DNA of 33,098 nucleotides from an uncultured Alloprevotella sp. GTDB taxonomy: Bacteria; Bacteroidota; Bacteroidia; Bacteroidales; Bacteroidaceae. Location of the stretch: NCBI GenBank assembly GCA_944320745.1, contig CALUIN010000018.1:1-33098 (forward strand), written 5' to 3'. The position numbers were made by a program, and so were the translations under genes. Within the stretch, counting starts at the first letter, position 1, and the number at the start of each line of letters is the position of its first letter. Below, in pieces: positions 6,876 through 14,711 of the stretch. Under the pieces are notes generated by a model. It had not been told where the DNA came from. It did not search any database and saw nothing but the letters and a program-made list of their open reading frames with translations.

Positions 6876-8855
6876 TCACAGTTTATATTTTCCGCGAAGA
6901 TAATCAATGATGGCCGGAATGTTCAGCTTAGCGTACGCTTTCCGCTTCGCCTCCTTCCTTATTTCTACTTTATAATGAGGATTTTCCTTCTCTTTCTCCA
7001 ATTTTTCGCGGAAATCTTCCAAGAGTTGCGCCTGGCTCTTTTGTCCTGCGTATTTGGGGTCAAGGGAATAACGCAAATCGTCCTTCACTTCTTCCTTCGT
7101 GGTCCGATCCAGCCCGAACTGCGCCGCAAGGTCTGCCACGATAGCCTCGCGGTTTTCATACGTAAACTCCATCGGCGGTGTCTGCACCTTATTGGCCGGA
7201 TCGGAAAATGGAAGGTCGGCGTTCTGTCCTTGAGGGAGGAGCATTTTCTCCATTTCTTTATAAACTGAACTCCTTTTGTTACAACCTTTTTCCTTACGAA
7301 GGAAGTCCAAGAACCTGTCGGCCGTAGCGCCAGGACCAGCCATTTCCAATGCAGCACGAACGCCGGCCTCGCCGTCCGCTATTTGTTTCTTGGCCAGTTG
7401 CCCGCACACCTTTCCGAAGGCAGTCCACACATGTTCCTCGAACCCGCCGGACCGCACTGCCTCGTCCGGATGCGGGGCGTGCCTGGCCAACTGTTCCGCC
7501 GGTGATTCCTGCGGCGCTGCCGGCAGTCCGGCCTTCTGCTGTTTCAAGCCCGCATCCGTCCCGTGCAGCTGGCCATAGATCTCCTTGTACACCTCGGCCA
7601 CGTAATTCTTGTCCGGCAACGCAAAGAAATGGTCCGTCAGGTCGCGCGTCATGTTGGCGAAGCCCTTCAGCTCGCCATAGAGGGCAAAGGCCAGGCGGAA
7701 ATCCGTCGTGCCCTGCTCGCGCAGTCCGCGCTGCAGGCGCTCCCAGTCGTCGCTCCACAGCAACGCTGCCGCGGCGGCGTTGCAGAGCGGGTCCGTCCAG
7801 GAGAAGTCGCACACTTCGCCAGACACCAGACGGCGCATCGCATTCAGCTGCCCGCACAGCGCGCTGCCCTCCCACGCCGGGCCGAGCAACGCCTTTCCCG
7901 CCTCCGTCATCCGGGTGGCCAAGTCATAGCCGCCGGACACATCGTCCACGCCATCCGCCGTCAGCACCTCGTTCACCCACCGCAGGAAGAGCTCCCTCTC
8001 CTGCGCGTCGGGCAGCGCGGACGCGGCGAGGCGCGCCAGCCGCCCGTCCGCCACGACAATCTCATCATCCGCCACCCGTGGCATGTACCGCTCCGCGGCG
8101 GCACGGCGGTCCAGCTGCGCCTCCACCTCCGCCAGCCAGCCGCCGAGCTGTTCGGGCAGCGAAGGCCCGGTCGGCCACTGCCCGCAGGCCTTTCCCCCGG
8201 CCGGCTGTCCGGCGGTGGGAAAGGCCGACCAGAGGGCGGAGAAGCGGTCGCGCAGTCCCCTCACTTCGCGGCGCTGATTGGCCACGGCCGGCGACTCGGA
8301 CAGCAGGGCGCCGAGATAGTAACCGTAGAGCAGGCCCTTCATCCGGTTGATGCGCCGGTCCTGCGCCAGGGCCGCCTCGTTCAGCGGCACGTCCTGCAGG
8401 CCGGCCGGCATCTCCTCGGCGGGCAGCTCCGGGGGACAAGCCTTAAACCTTCGGAGCTGCCCTTTTGCATAGAGTATGGAGAGCTTCACTTCGCTGCTCT
8501 GCTGCGCGAGCGACTGCGCCGCGCGGCAGTCCGCCTCCGAGAAGAAGAAGAAACGGGCTCGCCAGGGCGAGAGGTAGAGCGTATGGTCCGCGAGCCGGAC
8601 GCCGCCGGCGGACGGGAACTCCTCGTCCGTATCCACCTCCACCCACAGGGGATGGTCCTCCACATCGCTCGCCGGCCGGGCGAAGCGGAACGGGCGGTCG
8701 TAGAGCACAAGGGCGTTCTGCAGCCCGCTCTCGGACACGGTCGTCCACCGTCTGATACCGAAGCCGCGCCGCGCATAGAACGCCGCCGGCGAGATACTGT
8801 CGGACGAAAGGATATTGTTCAGATTAAGGGTCGAAGTAGGGAAATATAGTTTCAT
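6876..8855 (-). CDS. Uncharacterised 659-aa protein, operon partner of the SF1 helicase
   Basis: I do not recognise a family. The N-terminus (MKLYFPTSTLNLNNILSSDSI onward to about residue 110) looks like a compact alpha/beta domain rich in aromatic residues; the middle is largely helical; the C-terminal ~90 residues are charged (KEKENPHYKVEIRKEAKRKAY) and probably coiled or nucleic-acid binding. There is no signal peptide, membrane segment or Walker motif. One R-x4-H (RDLTDH, near residue 410) recalls HEPN RNases but may be chance. The 3' third (about 6880-7350) is visibly richer in A/T than its neighbours, a hint of transfer or relaxed codon use. It starts 4 nt after the helicase stop and overlaps or abuts DUF1848, so the proteins are probably made together. 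Confidence 0.8.
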   Translation of the reverse strand: MKLYFPTSTLNLNNILSSDSISPAAFYARRGFGIRRWTTVSESGLQNALVLYDRPFRFARPASDVEDHPLWVEVDTDEEFPSAGGVRLADHTLYLSPWRARFFFFSEADCRAAQSLAQQSSEVKLSILYAKGQLRRFKACPPELPAEEMPAGLQDVPLNEAALAQDRRINRMKGLLYGYYLGALLSESPAVANQRREVRGLRDRFSALWSAFPTAGQPAGGKACGQWPTGPSLPEQLGGWLAEVEAQLDRRAAAERYMPRVADDEIVVADGRLARLAASALPDAQERELFLRWVNEVLTADGVDDVSGGYDLATRMTEAGKALLGPAWEGSALCGQLNAMRRLVSGEVCDFSWTDPLCNAAAAALLWSDDWERLQRGLREQGTTDFRLAFALYGELKGFANMTRDLTDHFFALPDKNYVAEVYKEIYGQLHGTDAGLKQQKAGLPAAPQESPAEQLARHAPHPDEAVRSGGFEEHVWTAFGKVCGQLAKKQIADGEAGVRAALEMAGPGATADRFLDFLRKEKGCNKRSSVYKEMEKMLLPQGQNADLPFSDPANKVQTPPMEFTYENREAIVADLAAQFGLDRTTKEEVKDDLRYSLDPKYAGQKSQAQLLEDFREKLEKEKENPHYKVEIRKEAKRKAYAKLNIPAIIDYLRGKYKL

Positions 8856-8859
8856 GGCG

Positions 8860-9906
8860 TCAAATGTCTTGGATGGTTGAAGATAGGAGACTGGTTTTGT
8901 AAAGCCCGGACGACGGAGCTGGGAAATAGCCCGGGAGCGGCCCGCTGTGCAGCAGGTAGAGGTAACGGCAGGCGCGCGTCATGGCCACGTAGAGCACGCG
9001 GCGCTGGTCGTCGTCGAGGTAGGTCTCCGCGCTGACCACGAACACCGTGTCGAACTGCAGGCCCTTCGCGCTGTGTACCGTCATGACCTTGGGCAGGTCG
9101 GAGGAGAAACTGAGCGTGTCGCCGTTCGTTTTCGACTTGAGCTCGTGGCGCAGGCCGGCGGCCTGGAGCAGCTCGTGCACGGCGTCCACCTCGTCTTTGG
9201 TAGCGCAGAGGATGGCCGCGTCGTCAAGCCCCGGCCGCCTGAGTTCCCGGCAGACCACGTCCACCTGCTCGCGGAGGTCCCGGCAGCGCAGCACGTAGGG
9301 CGCGTAGCGGCCGGTCCGATACTTGCTCTGGTATATCTTCTCGTCGAAGGGCAGCAGGTCCACGCCCACCTCCTGCGCCAGCCGCGCCACGGGGAGGGGA
9401 AGCCGGTAATTGCGGTAGAGCTCCGCCTCCTTGGGACGGGCGGCGCGGTCCACGAGGTAGCCGATGTCCTCCATCCGCACAGTGTCCTTGTACTGGCTGT
9501 AGATGGACTGCGCCGTGTCGCCAAAGAAATAGAAATGCTTGCGCGCGGCGCGGATGAAGGCGCGGAGCTCCTCCTCGGTGAAGTCCTGCGCCTCGTCCAC
9601 GATGACGTAGTCCGCCGAGGGGCAGCCCAGCCGGTTCTTCCACCACCAGAAATAAGTGAAGCGACCCGTCAGGCCCAGCACCCGGCGGCCCTCGTCCATG
9701 TAGGCACGGAGCGCCTTGGTGTAGACGATGACTTCGTAGTCGTCGCCGCGTTCCTGCTGCAGGCGCTGGGCCTTCATCAGGGCGAGGACGGACTTCCCGC
9801 TGCCGGCGCAGCCCGTCACGACCATCGACTTGTCGAGGATGGACATGAGGACGCGCAGCTGGTCGTCGTCGAGTTCCGACTCTGTGATCATCCAGTCTTT
9901 TTTCAT
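8860..9906 (-). CDS. Short superfamily 1 (UvrD/Rep-like) helicase or ATPase
   Basis: 348-aa P-loop protein of the SF1A type. Motifs: Walker A GCAGSGKS, Walker B VIVDEAQDF, motif III GDTAQSIYS, motif IV region YRNYRLPLPVA, motif V VMTVHSAKGLQFDTVFV and motif VI LYVAMTRACRYLYLLHS. It is about half the length of UvrD or Rep, so the 1B/2B inserts are minimal; whether it unwinds DNA or only acts as a nucleic-acid-dependent ATPase is open. Compact helicases of this kind are frequent in defence and repair cassettes. It starts 6 nt after the methyltransferase stop and ends 4 nt before the 659-aa gene, within one transcription unit. Confidence 0.88.
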   Translation of the reverse strand: MKKDWMITESELDDDQLRVLMSILDKSMVVTGCAGSGKSVLALMKAQRLQQERGDDYEVIVYTKALRAYMDEGRRVLGLTGRFTYFWWWKNRLGCPSADYVIVDEAQDFTEEELRAFIRAARKHFYFFGDTAQSIYSQYKDTVRMEDIGYLVDRAARPKEAELYRNYRLPLPVARLAQEVGVDLLPFDEKIYQSKYRTGRYAPYVLRCRDLREQVDVVCRELRRPGLDDAAILCATKDEVDAVHELLQAAGLRHELKSKTNGDTLSFSSDLPKVMTVHSAKGLQFDTVFVVSAETYLDDDQRRVLYVAMTRACRYLYLLHSGPLPGYFPAPSSGLYKTSLLSSTIQDI

Positions 9907-9912
9907 AGGAGT

Positions 9913-10725
9913 TCAAGGTTTTGTGATGAAGCGCCAGGCTATCTTGCTCACGTCCCGCGCCTGGCGCGAATGGGCGACGGTGAACGTCTGGTTGAAGCCC
10001 GCGTTGCGCGCGGCGACGGTGCATCCCGCCTCGGCCAGTCCGGCGTCCATGAGGTCGGGCAACCATGCCTGCGCCGTCGGGTTGTAGGTTGTCACGTCCG
10101 CCAGGAGCATCAGCCCGCCCGCCTCCAATCGGGGCAGGCAGAAGCGGGCCAGACAGGCATAGGCATTCTCGGGGGCGAAGACGCCGCGGCTCACCAGTTC
10201 GCACACGGCCTTGCAGGACAGAACGAGGTCGGATGCCGGCGCGATGTTGTCGCCCAGCACGCGGAGGTCCGCGGCGTCGTCCACAGTGAAGGCGAGGGGA
10301 TGGAGCCGGAAGCGGAGCGACGTGTGGGCGGCAAAGGCTTCGCCCACCCGCTCGAAGAGGCGCAGCGCGTGGTGGTTGCCGTCGGTGGCGGCGACCGCTA
10401 CCTCGCGCACATCGGGCAGGCAGCGGGCCACGGCGTCGAGCAGGCCGAAGACCTCGCCGCCCGTGCCGCAACCGAAGTCGAAGACGCGCAGCGACGTCCG
10501 CTCCCGCCACGCCGCGGCGTGGCTGCCGAACCAGGCCGTGAAGAGGCAACGGGCCTCGGCGTAGCTGCGCGGGAAGTACGTGCCGAGATAGCTCCGCACG
10601 TCGTCGCGGTCCCAGTCGATGACGTTCATGCCCGTGCGGGCGCGGTGGTAGCGCGCTCCGAGCCGGTCGAAGAGCAGGGTGTCGAGCCAGGCGGGTAGCC
10701 GGAGGTGTGTGGCCAGGTTTTCCAT
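9913..10725 (-). CDS. Class I SAM-dependent methyltransferase
   Basis: 270-aa protein with a Rossmann methyltransferase core. Motif I is VFDFGCGTGGE (residues ~82-92), an acidic motif II region follows (VAVAATDGNHHAL), and SDLVLSCKAVCELV is the post-motif strand. A helical N-terminal extension contains YLGTYFPRSYAEA, an arrangement reminiscent of Rsm22-like rRNA methyltransferases, although the target cannot be read from sequence. It is the first gene of the operon, with its ATG about 62 nt downstream of the U-run ending the structured RNA at 10787. No separate strong promoter is visible in that gap, so the operon may be read through from the RNA promoter. Confidence 0.8.
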   Translation of the reverse strand: MENLATHLRLPAWLDTLLFDRLGARYHRARTGMNVIDWDRDDVRSYLGTYFPRSYAEARCLFTAWFGSHAAAWRERTSLRVFDFGCGTGGEVFGLLDAVARCLPDVREVAVAATDGNHHALRLFERVGEAFAAHTSLRFRLHPLAFTVDDAADLRVLGDNIAPASDLVLSCKAVCELVSRGVFAPENAYACLARFCLPRLEAGGLMLLADVTTYNPTAQAWLPDLMDAGLAEAGCTVAARNAGFNQTFTVAHSRQARDVSKIAWRFITKP

Positions 10726-10786
10726 GCGCGGTCCGTGCGCCCCCGCGGCTGCCTTCAGGGGCCGGTGAGAAAGGAAAACCTACACG

Positions 10787-11120
10787 AAAAAACGTGGAGC
10801 CGGACCGTTGGCCCGTTCCACGGTCTAAAGGCTCTCGCATTGCCCTGTCTGTCGGAACGAGCAACGCCGAAAGCCCCACGTTGAGGTTTATGATAAATCC
10901 TGCGCCCCCTATCGTGCCGCGCCGCCCTGGGGGCAGCGTACAGGCACGAACGGGGCGGACTATCCAGACCTCCCTTGGAGCGTTCCCGTTGCTTGGTTCC
11001 TGACAGGCAGATGAAGTTGCGAGATTCTTAGACCGTCAGAACCGAAGCGCAGTCACGCTTTTCTTACTGAATGTAGGTGCATCCCTCCGCCGCGCCACAT
11101 AGGGACGGGACATCGGGTAT
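10787..11120 (-). ncRNA. Putative ~330-nt multi-arm structured RNA or leader upstream of the operon
   Basis: Bases 10787-11063 form a nested imperfect palindrome. Pairs from outside in: CGTG 10793-10796 with CACG 11054-11057; 10820-10828 with 11028-11036 (9 bp); 10833-10839 with 11018-11024 (7 bp); CCTGTC 10844-10849 with 11002-11007; 10854-10858 with 10996-11000; 10860-10866 with 10987-10993; then a central arm with CGTGCC 10913-10918 and GGCACG 10943-10948. Small side hairpins occupy the junction. One apical pair is G-U only if the minus strand is transcribed. The minus strand has TATATTTG upstream and TTTTTT at the end. I found no RNase P, tmRNA or SRP signatures. It could be a free RNA or a long regulated leader. 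Confidence 0.55.
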
Positions 11121-11126
11121 GCGAGG

Positions 11127-11134
11127 CAAATATA
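11127..11134 (-). promoter_or_regulatory. -7 element of the structured RNA
   Basis: The minus strand reads TATATTTG, an exact TAnnTTTG. No TTTG is found at the standard 19-21 nt distance (one lies 12 nt upstream), so the promoter is good at -7 only. Initiation is expected near 11120. Confidence 0.5.
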
Positions 11135-11778
11135 GCTTTTTTTCCTCAAACATCGCCGGAACAGCGATATTTTTTTCGTCCGCGCTGAAAAGCGCGCCGC
11201 GCGGGCTGCGGAAACGCGCGGCCGGGTGCGCGGCGCACGGGCCCTATCCCGGTTTTTACGGGGCTAAGGGCCGTAAGAACTGGGCTTAGCCCCGTAGCGG
11301 CGGAGCCAAGGGGAGAAAATGCTTTACGCGGCCCGCGAGACGGCAATAAGCAAAGCGATGGGGCGGCCCGCCGCGGACGAAGCGCGGAAATGGGCGGTAA
11401 CGGGGCGGAAATGGGGACCGGGCGTGGGGAACGAAGGAGCGCTTTGTCAACAAAATTACACATATCCATTTCCCCTTATCTTTCTTATTCTCCTCATATT
11501 CTTCCACTTTCTCTGTCGTAAGGCTATCCGCCTCTCTCCTGCCCTGCGCCGCACGATTCGGCCAGAAGCCCGCGGATTGAAGGACCGACGGCGACACAAA
11601 CCGGGACAAGACGGCAGGGGGATGCGACGAAAGAGTGCGGAACAGTATTACGTGTTAATTTTTATTAATACACAAAACTGGAGGGAATCGCGCCGGACGC
11701 GGGCTGCACAGCGCCGGGAGGCGCGGGAGACGCGAAAGGGCAAGAGGCGCGGGGCTGGGCGGAATGAAAAAAATTGCC
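11135..11778. other. Long intergenic region without a supportable gene
   Basis: Apart from repeat cluster B, this 640-bp stretch holds only short open frames without family resemblance or normal coding bias. Visible items are a C/T-rich tract near 11465-11520, a TAATTTTG on the minus strand at 11458-11451 with no gene behind it, and an A/T hairpin at 11652-11673 with a T-rich loop. It may be a gene remnant or a regulatory spacer. Confidence 0.6.
11237..11299. repeat. 21-nt period repeat cluster B (3 units)
   Basis: Units start at 11237, 11258 and 11279. The first core is of the CCTAT flavour, the second is an inverted CTTAG-type core (ACGGGGCTAAGG...), and the third is direct CTTAG. The linkers are TTTT, AAGA and AGCG-like. 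The 21-nt register is kept despite the inversion. Confidence 0.75.
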
Positions 11779-11786
11779 TACCTTTG
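11779..11786 (+). promoter_or_regulatory. Promoter -7 element of the DUF2851 operon
   Basis: TACCTTTG matches TAnnTTTG and lies 19 nt before the ATG at 11805. The -33 element is weak. The leader would be only about 12 nt. Confidence 0.65.
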
Positions 11787-11804
11787 TGGGTTTAACTTTC
11801 AAGT

Positions 11805-13109
11805 ATGCTCGACATGGAAAAACTGCTCCACTTCGTTTGGCTGCACCGCCTGCTGCCGGCCGCCGGGCTCGTGACGGACGCGGGCGAACGCATCGAACTC
11901 ATCGACCCTGGCATCCTGAACCGCGACGCGGGCCCGGACTTCTTCAACGCGAAACTGAAAATCGGCGGGACGCTCTGGGTGGGCAACATCGAAATGCACG
12001 AACGGGCTTCGGACTGGCGCCGCCACGGACACGACGCGGACCCGGCCTACGACAACGTCGTGCTCCACGTGTGCGGCCTGCTGGATGCCGAGGCACGCAC
12101 GGCGGCGGGACGTCGCCTGCCCCAGACGGTGCTTCCCGTCCCGGACGGCGTGAGGGCGAACTACGAGGAGCTGCTGGCGGAGGAGACGTTCCCGCCCTGT
12201 TACCGCGTTGTGCCGGAACTGCCGGCCGTCACGGTCCGCGGCTGGCTCGACGCGCTCGCCGTGGAGCGGCTGGAGGAGAAGACGCGGCGCATCGGCGACT
12301 GGCTGGAGCGCACGGGAGGCGACTGGGAACGCACGTTCTTCCTTACGCTGGCGCGCAACTTCGGTTTCGGCGTGAATGCGGACGCTTTCGAGGAATGGGC
12401 GATGAACGTCCCGCTGTCCGCCGTCGGGAAGCACCGAGACGATGCTTTTCAGGTGGAGGCCATCTTCATGGGCCAGGCCGGTCTGCTGGCCGACGAGGCG
12501 ACGGCCGAGGACCGGCGCGACGACTACTTCCGCCGGCTGCAGGGCGAGTACCGCTATCTGGCTCACAAGTTTTCCCTTTCGCCCATGCCGGCGGCGCGCT
12601 GGCGCTTCCTGCGGATGCGTCCGCAAAATTTCCCCCACGTGCGCCTCTCGCAGCTGGTGACGCTCTACTGCGACAGACGGCTGGACTTTTCGCGCCTGCT
12701 GGAAGCGGCGGGGGCGGAGGCCACGCGGGAGCTTTTCCGGACCAAAGTGACGCCTTACTGGGAAACGCACTACTCCTTCGGCGCCGGGCACACGCGCCGC
12801 ACGGTCGCGCTCCAGGCCGCCTCGCTCGACCTGCTGGTCATCAACACGGCGGCGCCGCTGCTCTTTGCCTATGCGCGCCGCCACCGCAACGAGGTGCGCG
12901 CGGCACAGGCTTTCGACCTGCTGGAGCAGACCCGTCCGGAGCACAACTTCATCACCCGCTCGTGGGAGCACGCGGGCCTGCGCGCCGCCAACGCCGCGGA
13001 CAGCCAGGCCCTCATCCAGCTCCGCCGCCACTACTGTGAGCGCAAGGACTGCCTGCGCTGCCGCTTCGGGAGCGAATATCTGCGGAAGAAACGCCCATCA
13101 CTCATCTGA
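11805..13109 (+). CDS. DUF2851 family protein
   Basis: 434-aa soluble protein matching DUF2851, a family common in Bacteroidota with no assigned function. Typical segments are the opening KLLHFVWLHRLLP, LIDPGILNRDAGPDFFNAKLKIG, WVGNIEMHERASDWRRHGHDADPAYDNVVLHV and the cysteine-containing end HYCERKDCLRCRFGSEYLRK. The conserved D/E/H residues in the N-terminal third suggest a nuclease-like metal site, but that is inference. The start at 11805 is set by the promoter; a second in-frame ATG at 11814 is equally plausible. The thioesterase gene begins 12 nt after the stop. Confidence 0.88.
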   Translation: MLDMEKLLHFVWLHRLLPAAGLVTDAGERIELIDPGILNRDAGPDFFNAKLKIGGTLWVGNIEMHERASDWRRHGHDADPAYDNVVLHVCGLLDAEARTAAGRRLPQTVLPVPDGVRANYEELLAEETFPPCYRVVPELPAVTVRGWLDALAVERLEEKTRRIGDWLERTGGDWERTFFLTLARNFGFGVNADAFEEWAMNVPLSAVGKHRDDAFQVEAIFMGQAGLLADEATAEDRRDDYFRRLQGEYRYLAHKFSLSPMPAARWRFLRMRPQNFPHVRLSQLVTLYCDRRLDFSRLLEAAGAEATRELFRTKVTPYWETHYSFGAGHTRRTVALQAASLDLLVINTAAPLLFAYARRHRNEVRAAQAFDLLEQTRPEHNFITRSWEHAGLRAANAADSQALIQLRRHYCERKDCLRCRFGSEYLRKKRPSLI

Positions 13110-13121
13110 AAAATACGAACC

Positions 13122-13526
13122 ATGCGCTACGTCTACGAAATGGAAATGCAAGTGCGCGACTATGAGTGCGACTTGCAGGGAATCGTCAACAACGCGAACT
13201 ACCAGCACTACATCGAACACACGCGCCACCAGTTTCTGCGCCACGAAGGTATCAGCTTCGCCGACCTTCACGCCCGGGGCATCGACGCCGTAGTGGCGCG
13301 CCTCAACATGGCGTTCAAGACGCCGCTGCGCAGCGGCGACTCGTTCGTGTCGCGCCTGGCGGTCCGCAAGGAAGGCATCAAGTATGTGTTCACGCAGGAC
13401 CTGTTCCGCCTGCCGGACGGGAAGCCGGTCATCCGCTCTACGGTCGACACCGTTTGTCTGGTCAACGGGCGGCTGGACCACTGCGAGGAACTGGACCGCG
13501 CCTTCGCCAAATACTTCGAGCCATGA
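13122..13526 (+). CDS. Acyl-CoA thioesterase, hotdog fold (4HBT/YbgC-like)
   Basis: 134-aa single-domain hotdog protein predicted to hydrolyse acyl-CoA thioesters. The segment VRDYECDLQGIVNNANYQHYIEHTRHQFL matches the 4HBT active-site region, where the YbgC family has an Asp within D-x-x-G-h-V-(Y/N)-(H/N)-x-x-Y. Here the Asp is in CDLQGIVNNANY. Length is usual for the family. It overlaps dprA by four bases (ATGA), so the two are translationally coupled. Substrate preference cannot be read from sequence. Confidence 0.88.
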   Translation: MRYVYEMEMQVRDYECDLQGIVNNANYQHYIEHTRHQFLRHEGISFADLHARGIDAVVARLNMAFKTPLRSGDSFVSRLAVRKEGIKYVFTQDLFRLPDGKPVIRSTVDTVCLVNGRLDHCEELDRAFAKYFEP

Positions 13527-14617
13527 ACGAGGAGGAACAGCTGCTCACGCTGACGCTGGGCCGGCTGCGCGGCCTCACGCAGCACATGGCGCTCGACCTG
13601 ATCCGCCACTACGGGTCGGCGACGGCCGTGTTCAGCCACGCGGCCGGGCTGGAGGAGAAAGCCCGAACGGCGCTCCAGGACCACGGCGACGCCTTGCAGC
13701 GGGCCCGCGAAGAACTGGAGTTCTGCGCGCGGAAGGGCATCCGCGTGCTCTGCCTGGCGGACGCGGACTATCCCCAGCGGTTGCGCGAATGTCCTGACCC
13801 GCCGCTGGCGCTCTTCCTCTGCGGCGCGGCCGGGCTCAACGTCCGCCACATGGTGGCCGTAGTCGGGACGCGCCGCATCACGGAGTACGGGAAGGACCTC
13901 TGCCGCCACTTCTGCGAGGACCTGGCCCGCCTCGTCCCGGACGCGGTCGTCGTGAGCGGCCTTGCCTACGGCGTGGACATCCATGCCCACCGCGCGGCGC
14001 TGGCCAACGGTCTGCCCACGGTGGCCGTACTCGCCCACGGCCTGGACCGCATCTACCCCACCCTGCACCGCGACACCGCATGCCAGATGCTGGCCCAGGG
14101 CGGACTGGTCACGGAGTACTTCACCGGGACCCGCCCGGACAAGGGGAACTTCGTACGCCGCAACCGCATAGTCGCGGGCCTGGCCGACGCCACCGTAGTC
14201 GTGGAAAGCGCCGAACGGGGCGGCGCGCTCATCACCGCCCGCCTGGCGCAGGACTATAACCGCGAGATCTTCGCCTTCCCGGGCCGCGCGTCCGACCCTT
14301 ACTCCGCCGGCTGCAACGCCCTCATCCGCGACAACGTGGCCGCACTCGTCACGTCCGCCGAGGACCTGGCCTGCGCACTCCGATGGGCCGACAGACGGCA
14401 GCCCCGGGAGGCCGTCCAGCACGAACTCTTCCCCACGCTGTCGCCTGAGGAGGAAAAGATCTGCGGCCTGCTCAGCGGGAAGGACAGTCTGTCCGTCAAC
14501 CAGCTCGCCATAGCGGCCAACCTGCCCGTCCACGTCGTGAGCGCCTCTCTCTTCGAGCTCGAGCTCAAGGGGTGCGTCAAGGAGCTCGTCGGCGGGCGCT
14601 TCCGCCTGCAGGGTTAA
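13523..14617 (+). CDS. dprA: DNA processing protein DprA
   Basis: 364-aa DprA/Smf protein that protects incoming single-stranded DNA and loads RecA during transformation or recombination. The Rossmann-like core shows VVGTRRITEYGK, VSGLAYGVDIHAHRAAL, GLVTEYFTGTRPDKGNFVRRNRIVAGL and ESAERGGALITARLA, all typical. Residues ~1-70 form the N-terminal helical SAM-like domain, and the last ~65 residues form the winged-helix DML1 domain, so the protein is full length. The ATG at 13523 overlaps the thioesterase stop. A GC hairpin at 14641-14663 follows the gene. Confidence 0.95.
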   Translation: MNEEEQLLTLTLGRLRGLTQHMALDLIRHYGSATAVFSHAAGLEEKARTALQDHGDALQRAREELEFCARKGIRVLCLADADYPQRLRECPDPPLALFLCGAAGLNVRHMVAVVGTRRITEYGKDLCRHFCEDLARLVPDAVVVSGLAYGVDIHAHRAALANGLPTVAVLAHGLDRIYPTLHRDTACQMLAQGGLVTEYFTGTRPDKGNFVRRNRIVAGLADATVVVESAERGGALITARLAQDYNREIFAFPGRASDPYSAGCNALIRDNVAALVTSAEDLACALRWADRRQPREAVQHELFPTLSPEEEKICGLLSGKDSLSVNQLAIAANLPVHVVSASLFELELKGCVKELVGGRFRLQG

Positions 14618-14640
14618 GGCCCGCGGCCCGGTCACGAATC

Positions 14641-14663
14641 GCGGGAACAAAAACATCTCCCGC
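14641..14663 (+). terminator. Weak hairpin after dprA
   Basis: GCGGGA (14641-14646) pairs with TCCCGC (14658-14663) across an 11-nt loop. No T-run follows, so this is only a possible terminator. Confidence 0.3.
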
Positions 14664-14678
14664 CAAACAAAAAAGCAG

Positions 14679-14686
14679 TAACTTTG
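14679..14686 (+). promoter_or_regulatory. Promoter -7 element of the mnmG operon
   Basis: TAACTTTG fits TAnnTTTG and lies 25 nt before the mnmG ATG at 14712. An A-rich stretch precedes it. Confidence 0.7.
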
Positions 14687-14711
14687 CGTCCATCAATCAC
14701 TATTACGATTC

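Noticed and set aside
8947-10698. 583-codon open frame antisense to the helicase and methyltransferase
   Set aside because: It is a shadow of GC-rich genes. The opposite strand has clear motifs, and this translation has none.
10787-11120. RNase P RNA, tmRNA or SRP RNA
   Set aside because: The expected conserved blocks (GAGGAAAGUCC, a tRNA-like end with a TPsiC arm, or the SRP tetraloop region) are absent on both strands.
11286-11609. 107-codon minus-strand frame with a Lys/Glu-rich segment
   Set aside because: It crosses repeat cluster B and a possible promoter, with no family resemblance or start signal.
13268-14656. 462-codon frame antisense to dprA
   Set aside because: It has no recognisable motif, whereas dprA is clear on the plus strand.
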